A DNA stretch of 56,047 bases, taken from positions 1 to 56,047 of the forward strand of contig JAJTYM010000023.1 of the NCBI GenBank assembly GCA_021463345.1, given 5' to 3'. Of this stretch, positions 7,527 through 15,853 are shown one piece after another (the stretch's first letter is position 1; every line of letters begins with the position of its first letter). Source of the DNA: Pseudobdellovibrionaceae bacterium (GTDB lineage: Bacteria > Bdellovibrionota > Bdellovibrionia > Bdellovibrionales > JAMPXM01). Under the pieces are notes generated by a model, which was not told the DNA's origin, did not search any database, and worked only from the letters and a program-made list of their open reading frames with translations. Made by a program: the position numbers and the translations under genes.

Positions 7527-8276
7527 TCAGCCTTTCGCTTTCGCCTGCTCAGCGACCGCCCGCGCGGCCTTTTCGATCTCGGCCTGATCGCCCAGGTAGT
7601 AGCGGCGCAAGGGCGTCATGTCGTCGCTGAACTCGTAGACCAACGGCACGGCCGTCGGGATGTTGAGCTCGGCGATGTCCCCGTCGGAAACACGATCGAG
7701 GTACTTGATCAGCGCGCGGATGCTGTTGCCGTGGGCGGCGATCAGCACGCGCTTGCCGGCGGCGACGTCCGGTTTGATCACGCTGTCCCAGTGGCTCGCC
7801 ACGCGCGAGACGCAGTCCTTGAGGCTCTCCGTGTCCGGCAATTCCCCGGGAGGGACGTCGCGGTAGCGTCGATCGCTGTTGGGGTTCAATTCGTCGCTCG
7901 GATCGATCGGCGGCGGCGGGACGTCGTAGCTGCGACGCCAAACGAACACCTGTTCGTCCCCGTGTCTGGCCGCCGTTTCCGCCTTGTTCAGACCGGTCAG
8001 CCCGCCGTAGTGCCTCTCGTTCAACCGCCAATGGGGGCGTACCGGCAAGTACATCATGTCCATCTGATCGAGCGCGAGCCAAAGCGTGCGGATGGCGCGT
8101 TTGAGGACCGACGTGTGAGCGAGGTCGAATTCCCAGCCCTCGCTTTTCAGGAGGCGCCCGGCGGCCATGGCCTCCTCGACCCCTTTTTCCGACAGGTCGA
8201 CGTCATACCAGCCGGTGAAGCGGTTTTCCCTGTTCCAAAGGCTTTCGCCATGGCGGAACAAAACGAGCTTTTTCAT
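7527..8276 (-). CDS. gpmA: 2,3-bisphosphoglycerate-dependent phosphoglycerate mutase
   Basis: GpmA interconverts 3- and 2-phosphoglycerate in glycolysis/gluconeogenesis. The 249-residue product is full length. The phospho-histidine motif is [10 protein letters not shown] (residues 5-14), with [16 protein letters not shown] near 84-99 and the second catalytic His in [14 protein letters not shown] near 183. ATG at 8276 follows GGAGG with seven bases spacing; seven extra codons upstream in the open frame are ignored. It is monocistronic as far as can be seen, convergent with the SDR gene (12 bp apart). With glpX and ppdK it completes several steps of the gluconeogenic route in this window. Confidence 0.95.
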   Translation of the reverse strand: MKKLVLFRHGESLWNRENRFTGWYDVDLSEKGVEEAMAAGRLLKSEGWEFDLAHTSVLKRAIRTLWLALDQMDMMYLPVRPHWRLNERHYGGLTGLNKAETAARHGDEQVFVWRRSYDVPPPPIDPSDELNPNSDRRYRDVPPGELPDTESLKDCVSRVASHWDSVIKPDVAAGKRVLIAAHGNSIRALIKYLDRVSDGDIAELNIPTAVPLVYEFSDDMTPLRRYYLGDQAEIEKAARAVAEQAKAKG

Positions 8277-8641
8277 CCCAACGCCTCCATCGTCCATTCC
8301 ATCCGTCGCTCTTCCGGGGCTCTCCGGCGGCCGGTCGCGGGAACCGGCGCGGGAACGGGCGAGCGGCGGGAGCCGAGGCGAGACGTTAGCGGTGTTTTCC
8401 GGGATGGAACAGGAAAAACAGGAGGAAAAGAACGAAGCGATGCCGAGCGCTCACGACCCGTGCAAGTCATCCGTGACTCACATCGCCCCTTGTTCCAAGG
8501 ATGGGAAAAGCGCGAGCCTTGCGCAATCTCAAAATGAGGCTCGATGACGACGACGCGCTCCCGGAGCCCTAAGTACTTGAAACAGGCCGATCGCGAAAAT
8601 CACGCCTCCGGCTTTGTTCAGGACTTGCCGAAAGAATCGAT
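8277..8641. other. 365-bp intergenic region upstream of gpmA
   Basis: This region is divergent between gpmA and the gene at 8642. Open frames here lack ribosome sites and family resemblance. The only structure seen is a 7-bp inverted repeat CGAGCCT / AGGCTCG at 8513-8519 and 8537-8543, without a T tract. Both genes' promoters must lie here, but I could not pick convincing -35/-10 pairs. Confidence 0.4.
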
Positions 8642-9421
8642 ATGGGCCTCTTCAATCGAATGTTCCGAATGGCTGTTCCGGTGATCGTCGTGGCCGGCTT
8701 CTCGCTGGTTCTGGCGCAAGCCATCATGCCGCCCGGGCAATCCCTGAAAGATCTGCCGCAAGTGATGGCTCAGATCCGCGAGCGCACTCCGAACCCGCTC
8801 GCAAAAAAAATCCTCGATCTGATCCTCGACGACGAGCGCGCCGGCGAGGTCGCGCAAAGCTCCCCGAACGGGGAGACTCCCGGTTCCCGGGAAAGGGCCG
8901 ATCGTCGCGTCGGCGACGAATTCGCTGACAGAGCCATGGAACGGAGGCTCGGCGTCGGAACCGGGCGCGTCGTCGACCCGCGAACATTGGAGGCGATCGA
9001 CCGCATGACGGTCTCCGACGAACTCAAAAAACAGATCAAGCGCAACTACCTGGCCAACGGCGAAGTGCCCGGCCTGCGGCTCGCGCCGCGCGAGAATCCA
9101 GAAGCGGAAACCCGCGAGCCGGCGGCGGCGCGGCTCGGCGACTCCGGGTCCGTCTGGCCCACCCGCTCGCTCCAAGCCGTCGTGGCCGTCACGGCCGGTT
9201 CGTTCACAGGCGCCGCGCGGCCGCCGCTGCCAAACGCCGAACTCGAGGAACAGGCCGATACGCTGCTCGGCAAGATCCACGCGGAAATCGTCACGGAGGC
9301 CGTCGCGCCGGGCTCCAACCCACTCCGCGACCGCAAACTCGCCGAAATGACCGAATCGGTGATCAAAGCGCTCGGTTCGGCGAAACGGGGCGAAGCCGGC
9401 CCCGGAACGAAAACCGAATAG
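8642..9421 (+). CDS. Membrane-anchored hypothetical protein
   Basis: I do not recognise this 259-residue protein. A basic start (MGLFNRMFR) precedes one hydrophobic segment of about 19 residues (residues 10-29, MAVPVIVVAGFSLVLAQAI), which acts as a signal anchor or uncleaved signal. The remainder is a polar, charged domain, presumably periplasmic, with helices at DELKKQIKRNYLANGE and ELEEQADTLLGKIHAEI. No cysteines or catalytic motifs stand out. No strong ribosome site precedes ATG 8642. It is convergent with the ferredoxin gene, three bases apart. Confidence 0.65.
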   Translation: MGLFNRMFRMAVPVIVVAGFSLVLAQAIMPPGQSLKDLPQVMAQIRERTPNPLAKKILDLILDDERAGEVAQSSPNGETPGSRERADRRVGDEFADRAMERRLGVGTGRVVDPRTLEAIDRMTVSDELKKQIKRNYLANGEVPGLRLAPRENPEAETREPAAARLGDSGSVWPTRSLQAVVAVTAGSFTGAARPPLPNAELEEQADTLLGKIHAEIVTEAVAPGSNPLRDRKLAEMTESVIKALGSAKRGEAGPGTKTE

Positions 9422-9424
9422 CCC

Positions 9425-10081
9425 TTATGCGGGACCGGCCCCCGGCCCGCCGCCTCTGCGCCCCTTGCCCCGCCGACCGCGTCGGCGGCGGTGCTTTTTC
9501 CCGTTCGCGCCGGCTGCAACGGCGGGATTCGGACCCGATCGGCTCCGCCCGACCGGTGAAGCCTCGCCGTCATCGCCCGCATCGTCCGCACCATCCAGCT
9601 CTTCGCCCTCGGCTTCATGGTCGTCCCTCGGCGAGGGACCCGCGCCCGGGAATTCGGCGGCGTCATCGTCCTCGCGGAGGGCGCCGGCTTTCTTGTCCTC
9701 GTCGCTCATCACGAGGTTGCCGAGCACCGCGCGCGACTCCTGAAGCTCGTCCTTGTTGTACCTGCCGCGCGGCTTCTTGCCGGCGCTTTCGCGCTCGACC
9801 TGCTCGCTCAAGTCCACCGTGATATCGCCGAAGCATCGCAGCTGGCAGGACAAGCGGCGGCGATCCACGAACCACGCCGTGCCGATCAGCGCCAACTCCT
9901 GCGACGAGGGTGGGATCACGTTGTATTCGCCGTCGACGATCCGCACGCGGCACTCGGCGCACGAAGGCAGGCCCCGGCAGACCGACTTGATGTGGATGTT
10001 GTTGTCCTGAGCCACGTGCAAAACGCTCTGCCCCGGGAGGATCTCGCATTCGACGTTCTGTGGTAAGAATTTGACTTTCAC
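9425..10081 (-). CDS. 2Fe-2S ferredoxin with Arg/Gly-rich C-terminal tail
   Basis: The N-terminal domain of about 95 residues is a plant/adrenodoxin-type 2Fe-2S ferredoxin. It has CRGLPSCAEC at residues 35-44 and a further SCQLRC at about 78-83, giving the C-x5-C-x2-C plus distal C ligand set. It is expected to carry one electron in the cytoplasm. The rest is unusual: an acidic linker (about 125-175, rich in Asp/Glu) followed by a strongly basic tail, KKHRRRRGRRGKGRRGGG, resembling RNA-binding RGG tails. The gene begins seven bases after the tyrS stop, so it belongs to the zapA-5FCL-rny-tyrS transcript. Ferredoxins of normal length are about 100 residues; this one is 218. Confidence 0.85.
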   Translation of the reverse strand: MKVKFLPQNVECEILPGQSVLHVAQDNNIHIKSVCRGLPSCAECRVRIVDGEYNVIPPSSQELALIGTAWFVDRRRLSCQLRCFGDITVDLSEQVERESAGKKPRGRYNKDELQESRAVLGNLVMSDEDKKAGALREDDDAAEFPGAGPSPRDDHEAEGEELDGADDAGDDGEASPVGRSRSGPNPAVAAGANGKKHRRRRGRRGKGRRGGGPGAGPA

Positions 10082-10088
10082 GCCGTCC

Positions 10089-11321
10089 TCACTGCAGCAC
10101 GAACCTGGCGAACTTTTTTTTGCCGGCTTTGACGACCACTTCCTGACCGGCCTTCGCCTCGAGCCTCACGCGCAGGTCCTTGACCCTCTCCCCGCCGATC
10201 TCGACCGCGCCGCCTTGGATGAGCCGACGCCCCTCGCTGGCCGAGGGCGCGAGCTCGAAATCCCTGAGCAAAGCCGGGACGTCGACCTCGCCCTGAAATC
10301 GCGCCGCCGGCACCGCGTGCACCGGCATGTCGTCGGGCAAGCCCTTGTTGGCGAAAACGCGGCTGAACTCCTCCTCGGCCGCACGCGCCTGGGGCGCGCC
10401 GTGGAACCGTTCGACGAAGGTTTTGGCGAGCCTGACCTTCAGATCCCGAGGATTCACGCGGCCGGCCGCCATGTCGGCTTTCATTTTTTCGAGATCGTCC
10501 GTCGAGACGTCCGTGAGCAGTTCGTAGTAACGGAGCATGAGCGGATCGGAAACGCGCATCGTCTTGCCGAACATGTCGCGCGGCGCGTCCTCGAACGCGA
10601 TGTAGTTGTCGAGGCTCTTGGACATCTTGTTGACGCCGTCGACGCCCTCGAGCAGCGGCACGGTGAGGACGCACTGGGGCTCCTGCCCGTACGCCCGCTG
10701 CAAATCGCGGCCGACGAGAAGATTGAACTTCTGGTCCGTGCCCCCGAGTTCGACATCGGCCTTCATCGCCACCGAATCGTATCCCTGCACCAGAGGGTAG
10801 AGGAACTCGTGGAGCGAAATCGGCGCTCCGCTCGCGTAACGCTTCTCGAAATCATCGCGTTCGAGCATGCGCGCGACGGTGGAGCGCGCCGCGAGCCTGA
10901 TGAAATCGGTGCTCGAGAATTTGTCGAACCAGTCCGCGTTCCAGAATATCTCGGTCCTCTTCTCGTCCAAGACCTTGAAGACCTGGCGGGTGTAGGTCCT
11001 GGCGTAGTCCTTCGCCTCGTCGCGCGAGAGCGGCGGGCGCGCCTCGTTTTTGCCCGTGGGATCTCCGATCATCGCCGTGAAATCCCCGACCAGGAACATC
11101 ACGTGGTGGCCGAGGTCCTGGAACCGCTTCATCTTATTGAGCAGCACCGAATGCCCCAGGTGCAGGTCGGGGCGCGTCGGGTCGAACCCGGCCTTGACGC
11201 GCAACGGGGCGTTCTCCTTGTACGAACGCTCGAGCTTCTTCAGGAGTTCGGCCTCGGTCACGAGGTCGACGACCCCGCGCCTGAGCTCGCGCAGCTGTTC
11301 CTCGGGCTTGAGAAACGCCAT
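10089..11321 (-). CDS. tyrS: Tyrosyl-tRNA synthetase
   Basis: TyrS charges tRNA-Tyr with tyrosine in the cytoplasm. The 410-residue product has the class I signatures HLGH (in [14 protein letters not shown], residues about 44-57) and KMSKS (near 229). It ends in an S4-like RNA-binding domain ([18 protein letters not shown]). The layout [13 protein letters not shown] and [12 protein letters not shown] matches the TyrZ-like bacterial group. I start at ATG 11321 ([10 protein letters not shown]), with GAGGTGA just upstream; the 14 extra codons in the open frame overlap rny. It lies four bases after the rny stop, so the two are coupled. Confidence 0.96.
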   Translation of the reverse strand: MAFLKPEEQLRELRRGVVDLVTEAELLKKLERSYKENAPLRVKAGFDPTRPDLHLGHSVLLNKMKRFQDLGHHVMFLVGDFTAMIGDPTGKNEARPPLSRDEAKDYARTYTRQVFKVLDEKRTEIFWNADWFDKFSSTDFIRLAARSTVARMLERDDFEKRYASGAPISLHEFLYPLVQGYDSVAMKADVELGGTDQKFNLLVGRDLQRAYGQEPQCVLTVPLLEGVDGVNKMSKSLDNYIAFEDAPRDMFGKTMRVSDPLMLRYYELLTDVSTDDLEKMKADMAAGRVNPRDLKVRLAKTFVERFHGAPQARAAEEEFSRVFANKGLPDDMPVHAVPAARFQGEVDVPALLRDFELAPSASEGRRLIQGGAVEIGGERVKDLRVRLEAKAGQEVVVKAGKKKFARFVLQ

Positions 11322-11325
11322 CACG

Positions 11326-12903
11326 TCACCTCGCCATCTCGACGACGCGCGTTTCGCGCACAACGGTGATCTTGATCTGACCGGGGTAACTCAGCTCGCG
11401 CTCGATCTTGCGGGCGATGTCGTACGACAGCATCGACGCCTGCTCGTCGGTCACGCGGCTGCTCTCGACGAGCACGCGCAACTCCTTGCCGGTCTGCACG
11501 GCGAACGTCCGCAACACCCCGTCGAAGCTGTTGCCGATCGACTCCATGTCCTCCATGCGCCGCACGTAGGAATCCATATTTTGGCGCCGTGCGCCGGGCC
11601 GTGAGTTCGAAAGGGCGTTGGCCGCTTGCACGATGAACGCCAACGGCGTCACCGGCTTCTCGTCGTCGTGGTGCGCGCGCACCGCGTGGCAGACCGCTTC
11701 GCTCTCGCCGTACTTCTTGACGAACTCGGCGCCGATCACCGCGTGCGAGCCCTCGATCGTGTGATCGAGGCCCTTGCCGATGTCGTGCAACAGGCCCGCG
11801 CGCTTGGCCACCTTGACGTCGACGCCGATCTCGGCGGCCATCAAGCCGGCGAGCGTGCCGACCTCGAGCGAATGCTGGAGCACGTTCTGCGCCACGGTGT
11901 GCCGGTACTTGAGACCGCCGACCGCCTTGATGAGTTCCGGGTGCAGCCCCACCAGCCCCAGTTCGAGCGCGGCCTTTTCGCCGTCCTCTTTCATGAGTTT
12001 GAAGATCTCTTTTTTCGTCTTTTCAATCACTTCCTCGATCCGCGCCGGGTGCACGCGGCCGTCCTCCATGAGCTTTTCGAGCGCCCGCCGGGCGATCTCC
12101 CGGCGCACGGGATCGAAACTCGAGATCACGACCGCTTCGGGCGTCTCGTCGACGATCAAATCCACGCCGCAGGCGGCCTCGAGCGCGCGGATGTTGCGGC
12201 CCTCGCGGCCGATGATCTTGCCCTTCATCTCCTCGTTGGGCAGGTTGATCACGCTCACCGTGCGCTCGGCCGTGTACTCGCCGGCGTACCTGGAAATGGC
12301 GAGCGCGATGATGCGCTTGGCTTTTTTATCGGCCTCCGCCTTGGCTTCCTCCTCGATCCGCAGGGCGCGCTTGGCGGCTTCGGCCCGCGCCTCCTCCTCG
12401 AGCGTCGAGACCAGTTCGCGCTTGGCTTCGCTCTGGCTCAGGCCCGCGATCTGCTCGAGCTTGTCTTTGACGGCCGCGAGCCGTTTGTTGCCCTCGGCTT
12501 CGAGCTCGACCAACCTTTTCTCGGCGATCTCGATCTTGGCGCCGCGCGCGTCGAGCGCCTGCATCTTCTGTTCGAGATCGGCCTCTTTGTTCTGCAGCTC
12601 TTTTTCGAGTTTGGCCTCGCGATCGCCGAGCGCCTGCTCGTCCTGCCTGAGCTTTTGTTTCTGCTTCTGGATGTCGGTTTCAGCGTTCTTCCGCGCCCGG
12701 ACCTCGAAGTCCTTCGCCTTTTGCTTGGCGTCCTTGTCGATCCGCTGCGCCTCCGAACGCGCCCGGTTGATGAGCCGCTCGGCCTCGATCTCAGCGGACT
12801 TCTTGGTCTTCTCATCCATCGTCTTCTTGTAGAGCATCATGACTACGGCGCCGATCCCGGTACCGGCGAGGGCCGCGACCATCACTACGATCGCTTCGTT
12901 CAT
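11326..12903 (-). CDS. rny: Ribonuclease Y
   Basis: RNase Y is a membrane-anchored endoribonuclease that initiates mRNA decay. The 525-residue product is full length. It has one N-terminal transmembrane segment (residues about 4-24), a long Lys/Glu coiled coil (about 30-200) and a KH domain with [10 protein letters not shown] (G-x-x-G loop, about 230). The HD domain carries HDIGKGLDH near 370, and the conserved tail is [15 protein letters not shown]. Its start overlaps the 5-FCL stop (ATGA). It is followed directly by tyrS. Use of RNase Y rather than RNase E as main decay enzyme is typical of Firmicutes, spirochaetes and delta-type proteobacteria. Confidence 0.97.
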   Translation of the reverse strand: MNEAIVVMVAALAGTGIGAVVMMLYKKTMDEKTKKSAEIEAERLINRARSEAQRIDKDAKQKAKDFEVRARKNAETDIQKQKQKLRQDEQALGDREAKLEKELQNKEADLEQKMQALDARGAKIEIAEKRLVELEAEGNKRLAAVKDKLEQIAGLSQSEAKRELVSTLEEEARAEAAKRALRIEEEAKAEADKKAKRIIALAISRYAGEYTAERTVSVINLPNEEMKGKIIGREGRNIRALEAACGVDLIVDETPEAVVISSFDPVRREIARRALEKLMEDGRVHPARIEEVIEKTKKEIFKLMKEDGEKAALELGLVGLHPELIKAVGGLKYRHTVAQNVLQHSLEVGTLAGLMAAEIGVDVKVAKRAGLLHDIGKGLDHTIEGSHAVIGAEFVKKYGESEAVCHAVRAHHDDEKPVTPLAFIVQAANALSNSRPGARRQNMDSYVRRMEDMESIGNSFDGVLRTFAVQTGKELRVLVESSRVTDEQASMLSYDIARKIERELSYPGQIKITVVRETRVVEMAR

Positions 12904-13490
12904 CTTGTCGTCCTTTGCGTGTTGAAAACCTCGGTCTCCGTCACGATCCAGTCCATGCGGACGTCGTGGGGCTCGGCGGGCAGGTCGTCCTCGGACAGCT
13001 GCCGTTCGAACGCGACACCGATCTTGATTCCTTCGTATGTTTGCAGGGCCCGGTCGTAAAATCCCTTGCCCCGGCCGAGACGGGCGCCGCGGCGGTCGAA
13101 CGCCAAACCCGGCACGAGCACGCCTTCAATCGCGTCGAGCGCGATCTCCTCGGCGCGCGCCGGGTCCGGCTCGCGCAGACCCCAGGAGCTCGTGAGCCAC
13201 GCGTCATCCTCGACATGGAAAAAGCGCAACCGGTCGCCCGTCACGACCGGGAAAAACCAGCGAACGCCTCGCCGCGATGCAAGTTCGCCATAGGCGGGGC
13301 TCAAATCCGGCTCGTCGGGACGGGCCTGGTAGCCGGCCCAGTTCGTGGAATCGGGAACGGAGCCGCCCGGGAACCAGTCACAAAGGGATCGGTTGAGCCG
13401 TTCCGCAGCGGCGGCGGCGAATTCACTTTTCGAACGGGAGCGAAATCGGCGACGGATTTCGCCCTTCGACTCGCCTTTTTTCCCAATCAT
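12900..13490 (-). CDS. 5-formyltetrahydrofolate cyclo-ligase
   Basis: This enzyme uses ATP to convert 5-formyl-THF to 5,10-methenyl-THF. The 196-residue protein has the N-terminal pattern KGEIRRRFRSRSK (K-x-x-x-R), the substrate-binding middle (DRLRFFHVEDDAWLT) and the C-terminal family block GVLVPGLAFDRRGARLGRGKGFYDRAL (residues about 125-151), including the GxGxGxYD loop. I start at ATG 13490 (MIGKKGESK). It overlaps rny by four bases (ATGA). The order zapA - gap - 5-FCL matches the E. coli zapA-ssrS-ygfA locus, which is why the gap is listed as a possible 6S RNA. Confidence 0.92.
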   Translation of the reverse strand: MIGKKGESKGEIRRRFRSRSKSEFAAAAAERLNRSLCDWFPGGSVPDSTNWAGYQARPDEPDLSPAYGELASRRGVRWFFPVVTGDRLRFFHVEDDAWLTSSWGLREPDPARAEEIALDAIEGVLVPGLAFDRRGARLGRGKGFYDRALQTYEGIKIGVAFERQLSEDDLPAEPHDVRMDWIVTETEVFNTQRTTR

Positions 13491-13504
13491 TGAATCCCCG
13501 GATA

Positions 13505-13640
13505 AACCAGGGACTGAACTCGAGAGAGCGACGGCTCGCGGGCGGAACAAAGAGAATTGTCAAAGAGACGGCGCTTTCACAAGCGACCGGCTCCGCCCTT
13601 TCCAGCAGGGCGAATCCCGTACCCGATCCGATCGTTCAGA
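13505..13640 (-). ncRNA. ssrS: Possible 6S RNA (SsrS) between zapA and 5-FCL
   Basis: The 145-bp gap between zapA and the 5-FCL gene holds no ORF but is rich in complementarity. CTGAAC (13639-13634) pairs with GTTCAG (13519-13514), closing a molecule of about 125-135 nt. Inside, GGGCGGA (13598-13592) can pair with TCCGCCC (13546-13540), or CGCCCT with AGGGCG as a local hairpin. CGCTT-GTGA-AAGCG forms an apical stem. In many proteobacteria ssrS lies exactly between zapA and ygfA. The evidence is position plus a closable stem only; the GC hairpin could equally be a zapA attenuator. Confidence 0.3.
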
Positions 13641-13998
13641 GCTCAGTCCCAGCTTGGCTGGACGCCGCTTTCGCGACCCCCAGCGAATTTTGAGACACCC
13701 GGGAATTTTCCAACTCCATGAGAACTCTCCGCGCGCGGGCCTCGAGCTGATCGAGCTCCGACTTGGTCTTGCGCTTGAGGTTCAAGAACTCTTCGGCGAG
13801 GTTCAAAGACGCCAGGATCACGGCGTTCTGTATGGAACCGGTCTTCGAGGCTTTGAGGGCCTCATGGACTTTCCCGTCCACCATCTGGACCAATTCCTTT
13901 ACCGTTTGTTCATTGTGAGAGGATTTGAGGCGAAGAGGCACGCCGGCGATTTCGACTTCGAAAACCCGTCCTTCGGCTAACGGCGCACGCCCGCTCAT
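13636..13998 (-). CDS. zapA: Cell division protein ZapA
   Basis: ZapA binds FtsZ and bundles its filaments at the division site. This 120-residue protein has the ZapA N-terminal fold (FEVEIAGVPLRLKSSHNEQTVKELVQMVDGKV, residues about 13-44) and a central helix with the conserved N-A-V-I-L-A-S-L-N-L-A-E-E motif (residues about 58-70). A coiled-coil tail follows (LKRKTKSELDQLEARARRVLMELE). The C-terminus is a little longer than in E. coli. It heads the zapA-(ncRNA)-5FCL-rny-tyrS-ferredoxin run. A TTGACC box lies about 90 bp upstream (14087-14092), without a convincing -10. Confidence 0.9.
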   Translation of the reverse strand: MSGRAPLAEGRVFEVEIAGVPLRLKSSHNEQTVKELVQMVDGKVHEALKASKTGSIQNAVILASLNLAEEFLNLKRKTKSELDQLEARARRVLMELENSRVSQNSLGVAKAASSQAGTEL

Positions 13999-14315
13999 GA
14001 CTGACCTCGATCAACCGGCCCGATCAATTGGCCTCAAGAAATTGGAATCATTCCCTATTTCTATGGTTAACGGCAAAGATCCCGAGGGTCAACCCGACTC
14101 GTTTTGGATGAGGGAAAACAAGCCCAATGCCGCATCGCACGCAGCTTCGTGACAAAACGGATATGCCTCAGCGTCGTTCTCGGCCGCGAGTGCGCGGCCG
14201 GTGAGCCGGGTGGCCCAATCCAGTCGCATCGCCCATGATCGAGCTCCATGGTCGAGCTCCATGGTCGAATTCCATGACGGCCCGGTGTCGCGGGCGGCCG
14301 CCATGGGCCGAAAAG
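13999..14315. other. 317-bp intergenic region between ftsY 3' end and zapA
   Basis: No gene seen. It contains the zapA promoter region, a perfect 8-bp hairpin CGGCCGCG-AGTG-CGCGGCCG at 14181-14200 without a T tract, and a 13-bp tandem triplet at 14238-14276. The hairpin may end ftsY transcripts, but this is not certain. Confidence 0.5.
14238..14276. repeat. Three tandem 13-bp repeats
   Basis: Three head-to-tail copies of a 13-mer: ATCGAGCTCCATG, GTCGAGCTCCATG, GTCGAATTCCATG. Each unit has a GAGCTC (or GAATTC) palindrome, and the junctions form CCATGG, so the array is also partly self-complementary. It lies between ftsY and zapA, outside any gene. Confidence 0.8.
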
Positions 14316-15740
14316 TCAAATGATGGAATCGACGAACTCGCGCGAAGAGAACGTGCGGAGGTCCTCGATGCCTTCGCCGATGCCGATCAGTTTGATCGGC
14401 AGACCCAGCTCGCAGGCCAGGCCCACGGCGACGCCGCCCTTCGCGGTGCCGTCGAGTTTCGTCAGGACCACGCCGCTCACGTCGAGCGCGCCGTGGAATT
14501 CGCGCGCCTGCTGGAGCGCGTTCTGGCCGTTGTTGGCGTCGAGCACCAGCAGCGTCTCATGGGGCGCGTCGGGATTGAGCTTCGCGACCACGCGCTTGAG
14601 CTTTTTGAGCTCCTCCATGAGGTTTTTTTGCGTGTGCAAGCGACCGGCGGTATCGATGATGACGACGTCGAACCCTTTCGCCTGCGCGGCTTTCACGGCG
14701 TCGTAGGCGACGGCGCTCGGGTCCGAAACGCCGGGCGGCGAGAAAATCTCGACCGCCGCGCGTTCCGTCCAGACCTTGAGCTGTTCCCCGGCCGCCGCGC
14801 GGAACGTGTCGCCCGCGGCGACCAGGACCTTGCGCCCGCTCTGCGCGATCCGCCTCGAAAGTTTGCCGATGGTGGTCGTTTTGCCCGCGCCGTTCACGCC
14901 GACGATCAGGAGCACGGCCGGCTTGTGCGCCCAGATGTTCAATTTCTCGAGGCCTTCGAGGTATTCCTCTCCAGCGTGGCCGACGATCGCCCTCTCAGCC
15001 GCCCAGCCACGGGCGGCGCCGTTCCCCTCGCCGTCCTCGCCGTCGCCCTCAACGGAGCCGCGCGAATGGCCATTGCCGGGGATCGCGTCGAAAATCAGCA
15101 TCATCTCCGCTCTGATCGCGTCGCGGACGGCCTCGAAACCGCTCCCGCGCGAGGTCTTCAGTTTCCGCTCGACGGCGTCGATCAGCCGCTGCACCGTCCG
15201 CGGCCCGAGATCGCTCGTATACAGGATCTCCTCGATCTCCTCGAGCTCCCCGGCCGAAAGCACGTCTTTCTGCGAAAAGACCGCGCGCAAGCGGTTGAAA
15301 AAGCTCCCGCGCGTTTTCTCCAGGGCGGACGACAGCGGCTTGACGGGTTTGCGCTGGATTTCCCCGAGCGTGTGCGGACGCGACGGTTCGGGGACGGGAA
15401 CCGAATCCGCGTCGCGAGCGGTCGCGGCGGCTGGGATGTCTTCGAGCGGCGAGCGCGGGCCCTCGGACGGCTCCCGTTCGCCTCGATCCGTCATCGGCAC
15501 GAGCTCGGGCTCCCGGGCATCGCGAACCGGAATCGGTGACGTTCCGCCCGCGCGCTCAGCGGCGGATTCAGCGGCGGACTCAGCAGCCGGGGCCGGCAGA
15601 GACGGCCGGCGCGCATCGACATCGCCCTTGCGGTCGCTTTTATGAGCCTGTCGAGCGACGAAAAAAACGGTCAGGGCCACGGCGAGCGCGGCAACGAGCC
15701 CAACGATAACGTAAACGGCGGTCGGATCGAATTCGCCCAC
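14316..15740 (-). CDS. ftsY: Signal recognition particle receptor FtsY
   Basis: FtsY is the SRP receptor GTPase that docks ribosome-nascent chain complexes at the inner membrane. This 474-residue version has an N-terminal transmembrane helix (YVIVGLVAALAVALTVFFVA), then an acidic/Pro-rich A domain (about 30-140) and the NG domain. The GTPase motifs are GVNGAGKTTT (G1), DTFRAAA, DTAGRLHTQ (G3) and TKLDGTAKGG (G4). The region just before G1 carries an extra Gly/Glu-rich loop of about 40 residues (GNGHSRGSVEGDGEDGEGNG). I choose GTG 15740, which has AGGGGGG upstream; an in-frame ATG at 15782 would add 14 residues. smc is upstream on the same strand. Confidence 0.95.
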   Translation of the reverse strand: MGEFDPTAVYVIVGLVAALAVALTVFFVARQAHKSDRKGDVDARRPSLPAPAAESAAESAAERAGGTSPIPVRDAREPELVPMTDRGEREPSEGPRSPLEDIPAAATARDADSVPVPEPSRPHTLGEIQRKPVKPLSSALEKTRGSFFNRLRAVFSQKDVLSAGELEEIEEILYTSDLGPRTVQRLIDAVERKLKTSRGSGFEAVRDAIRAEMMLIFDAIPGNGHSRGSVEGDGEDGEGNGAARGWAAERAIVGHAGEEYLEGLEKLNIWAHKPAVLLIVGVNGAGKTTTIGKLSRRIAQSGRKVLVAAGDTFRAAAGEQLKVWTERAAVEIFSPPGVSDPSAVAYDAVKAAQAKGFDVVIIDTAGRLHTQKNLMEELKKLKRVVAKLNPDAPHETLLVLDANNGQNALQQAREFHGALDVSGVVLTKLDGTAKGGVAVGLACELGLPIKLIGIGEGIEDLRTFSSREFVDSII

Positions 15741-15853
15741 TGCGGCCCCCCTGCGAGGGCCGCATCCTATGCTTTGCGCCATTCAAGGGTCAAGGAACCG
15801 GCCCTCCGGGCACCCGCTCCGCGGGGCCCGAAGCCTCATTTCCTCGCGACGGA

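Noticed and set aside
10071-13059. Long plus-strand frames opposite tyrS and rny
   Set aside because: Antisense shadows; both real genes are identified by signature motifs.
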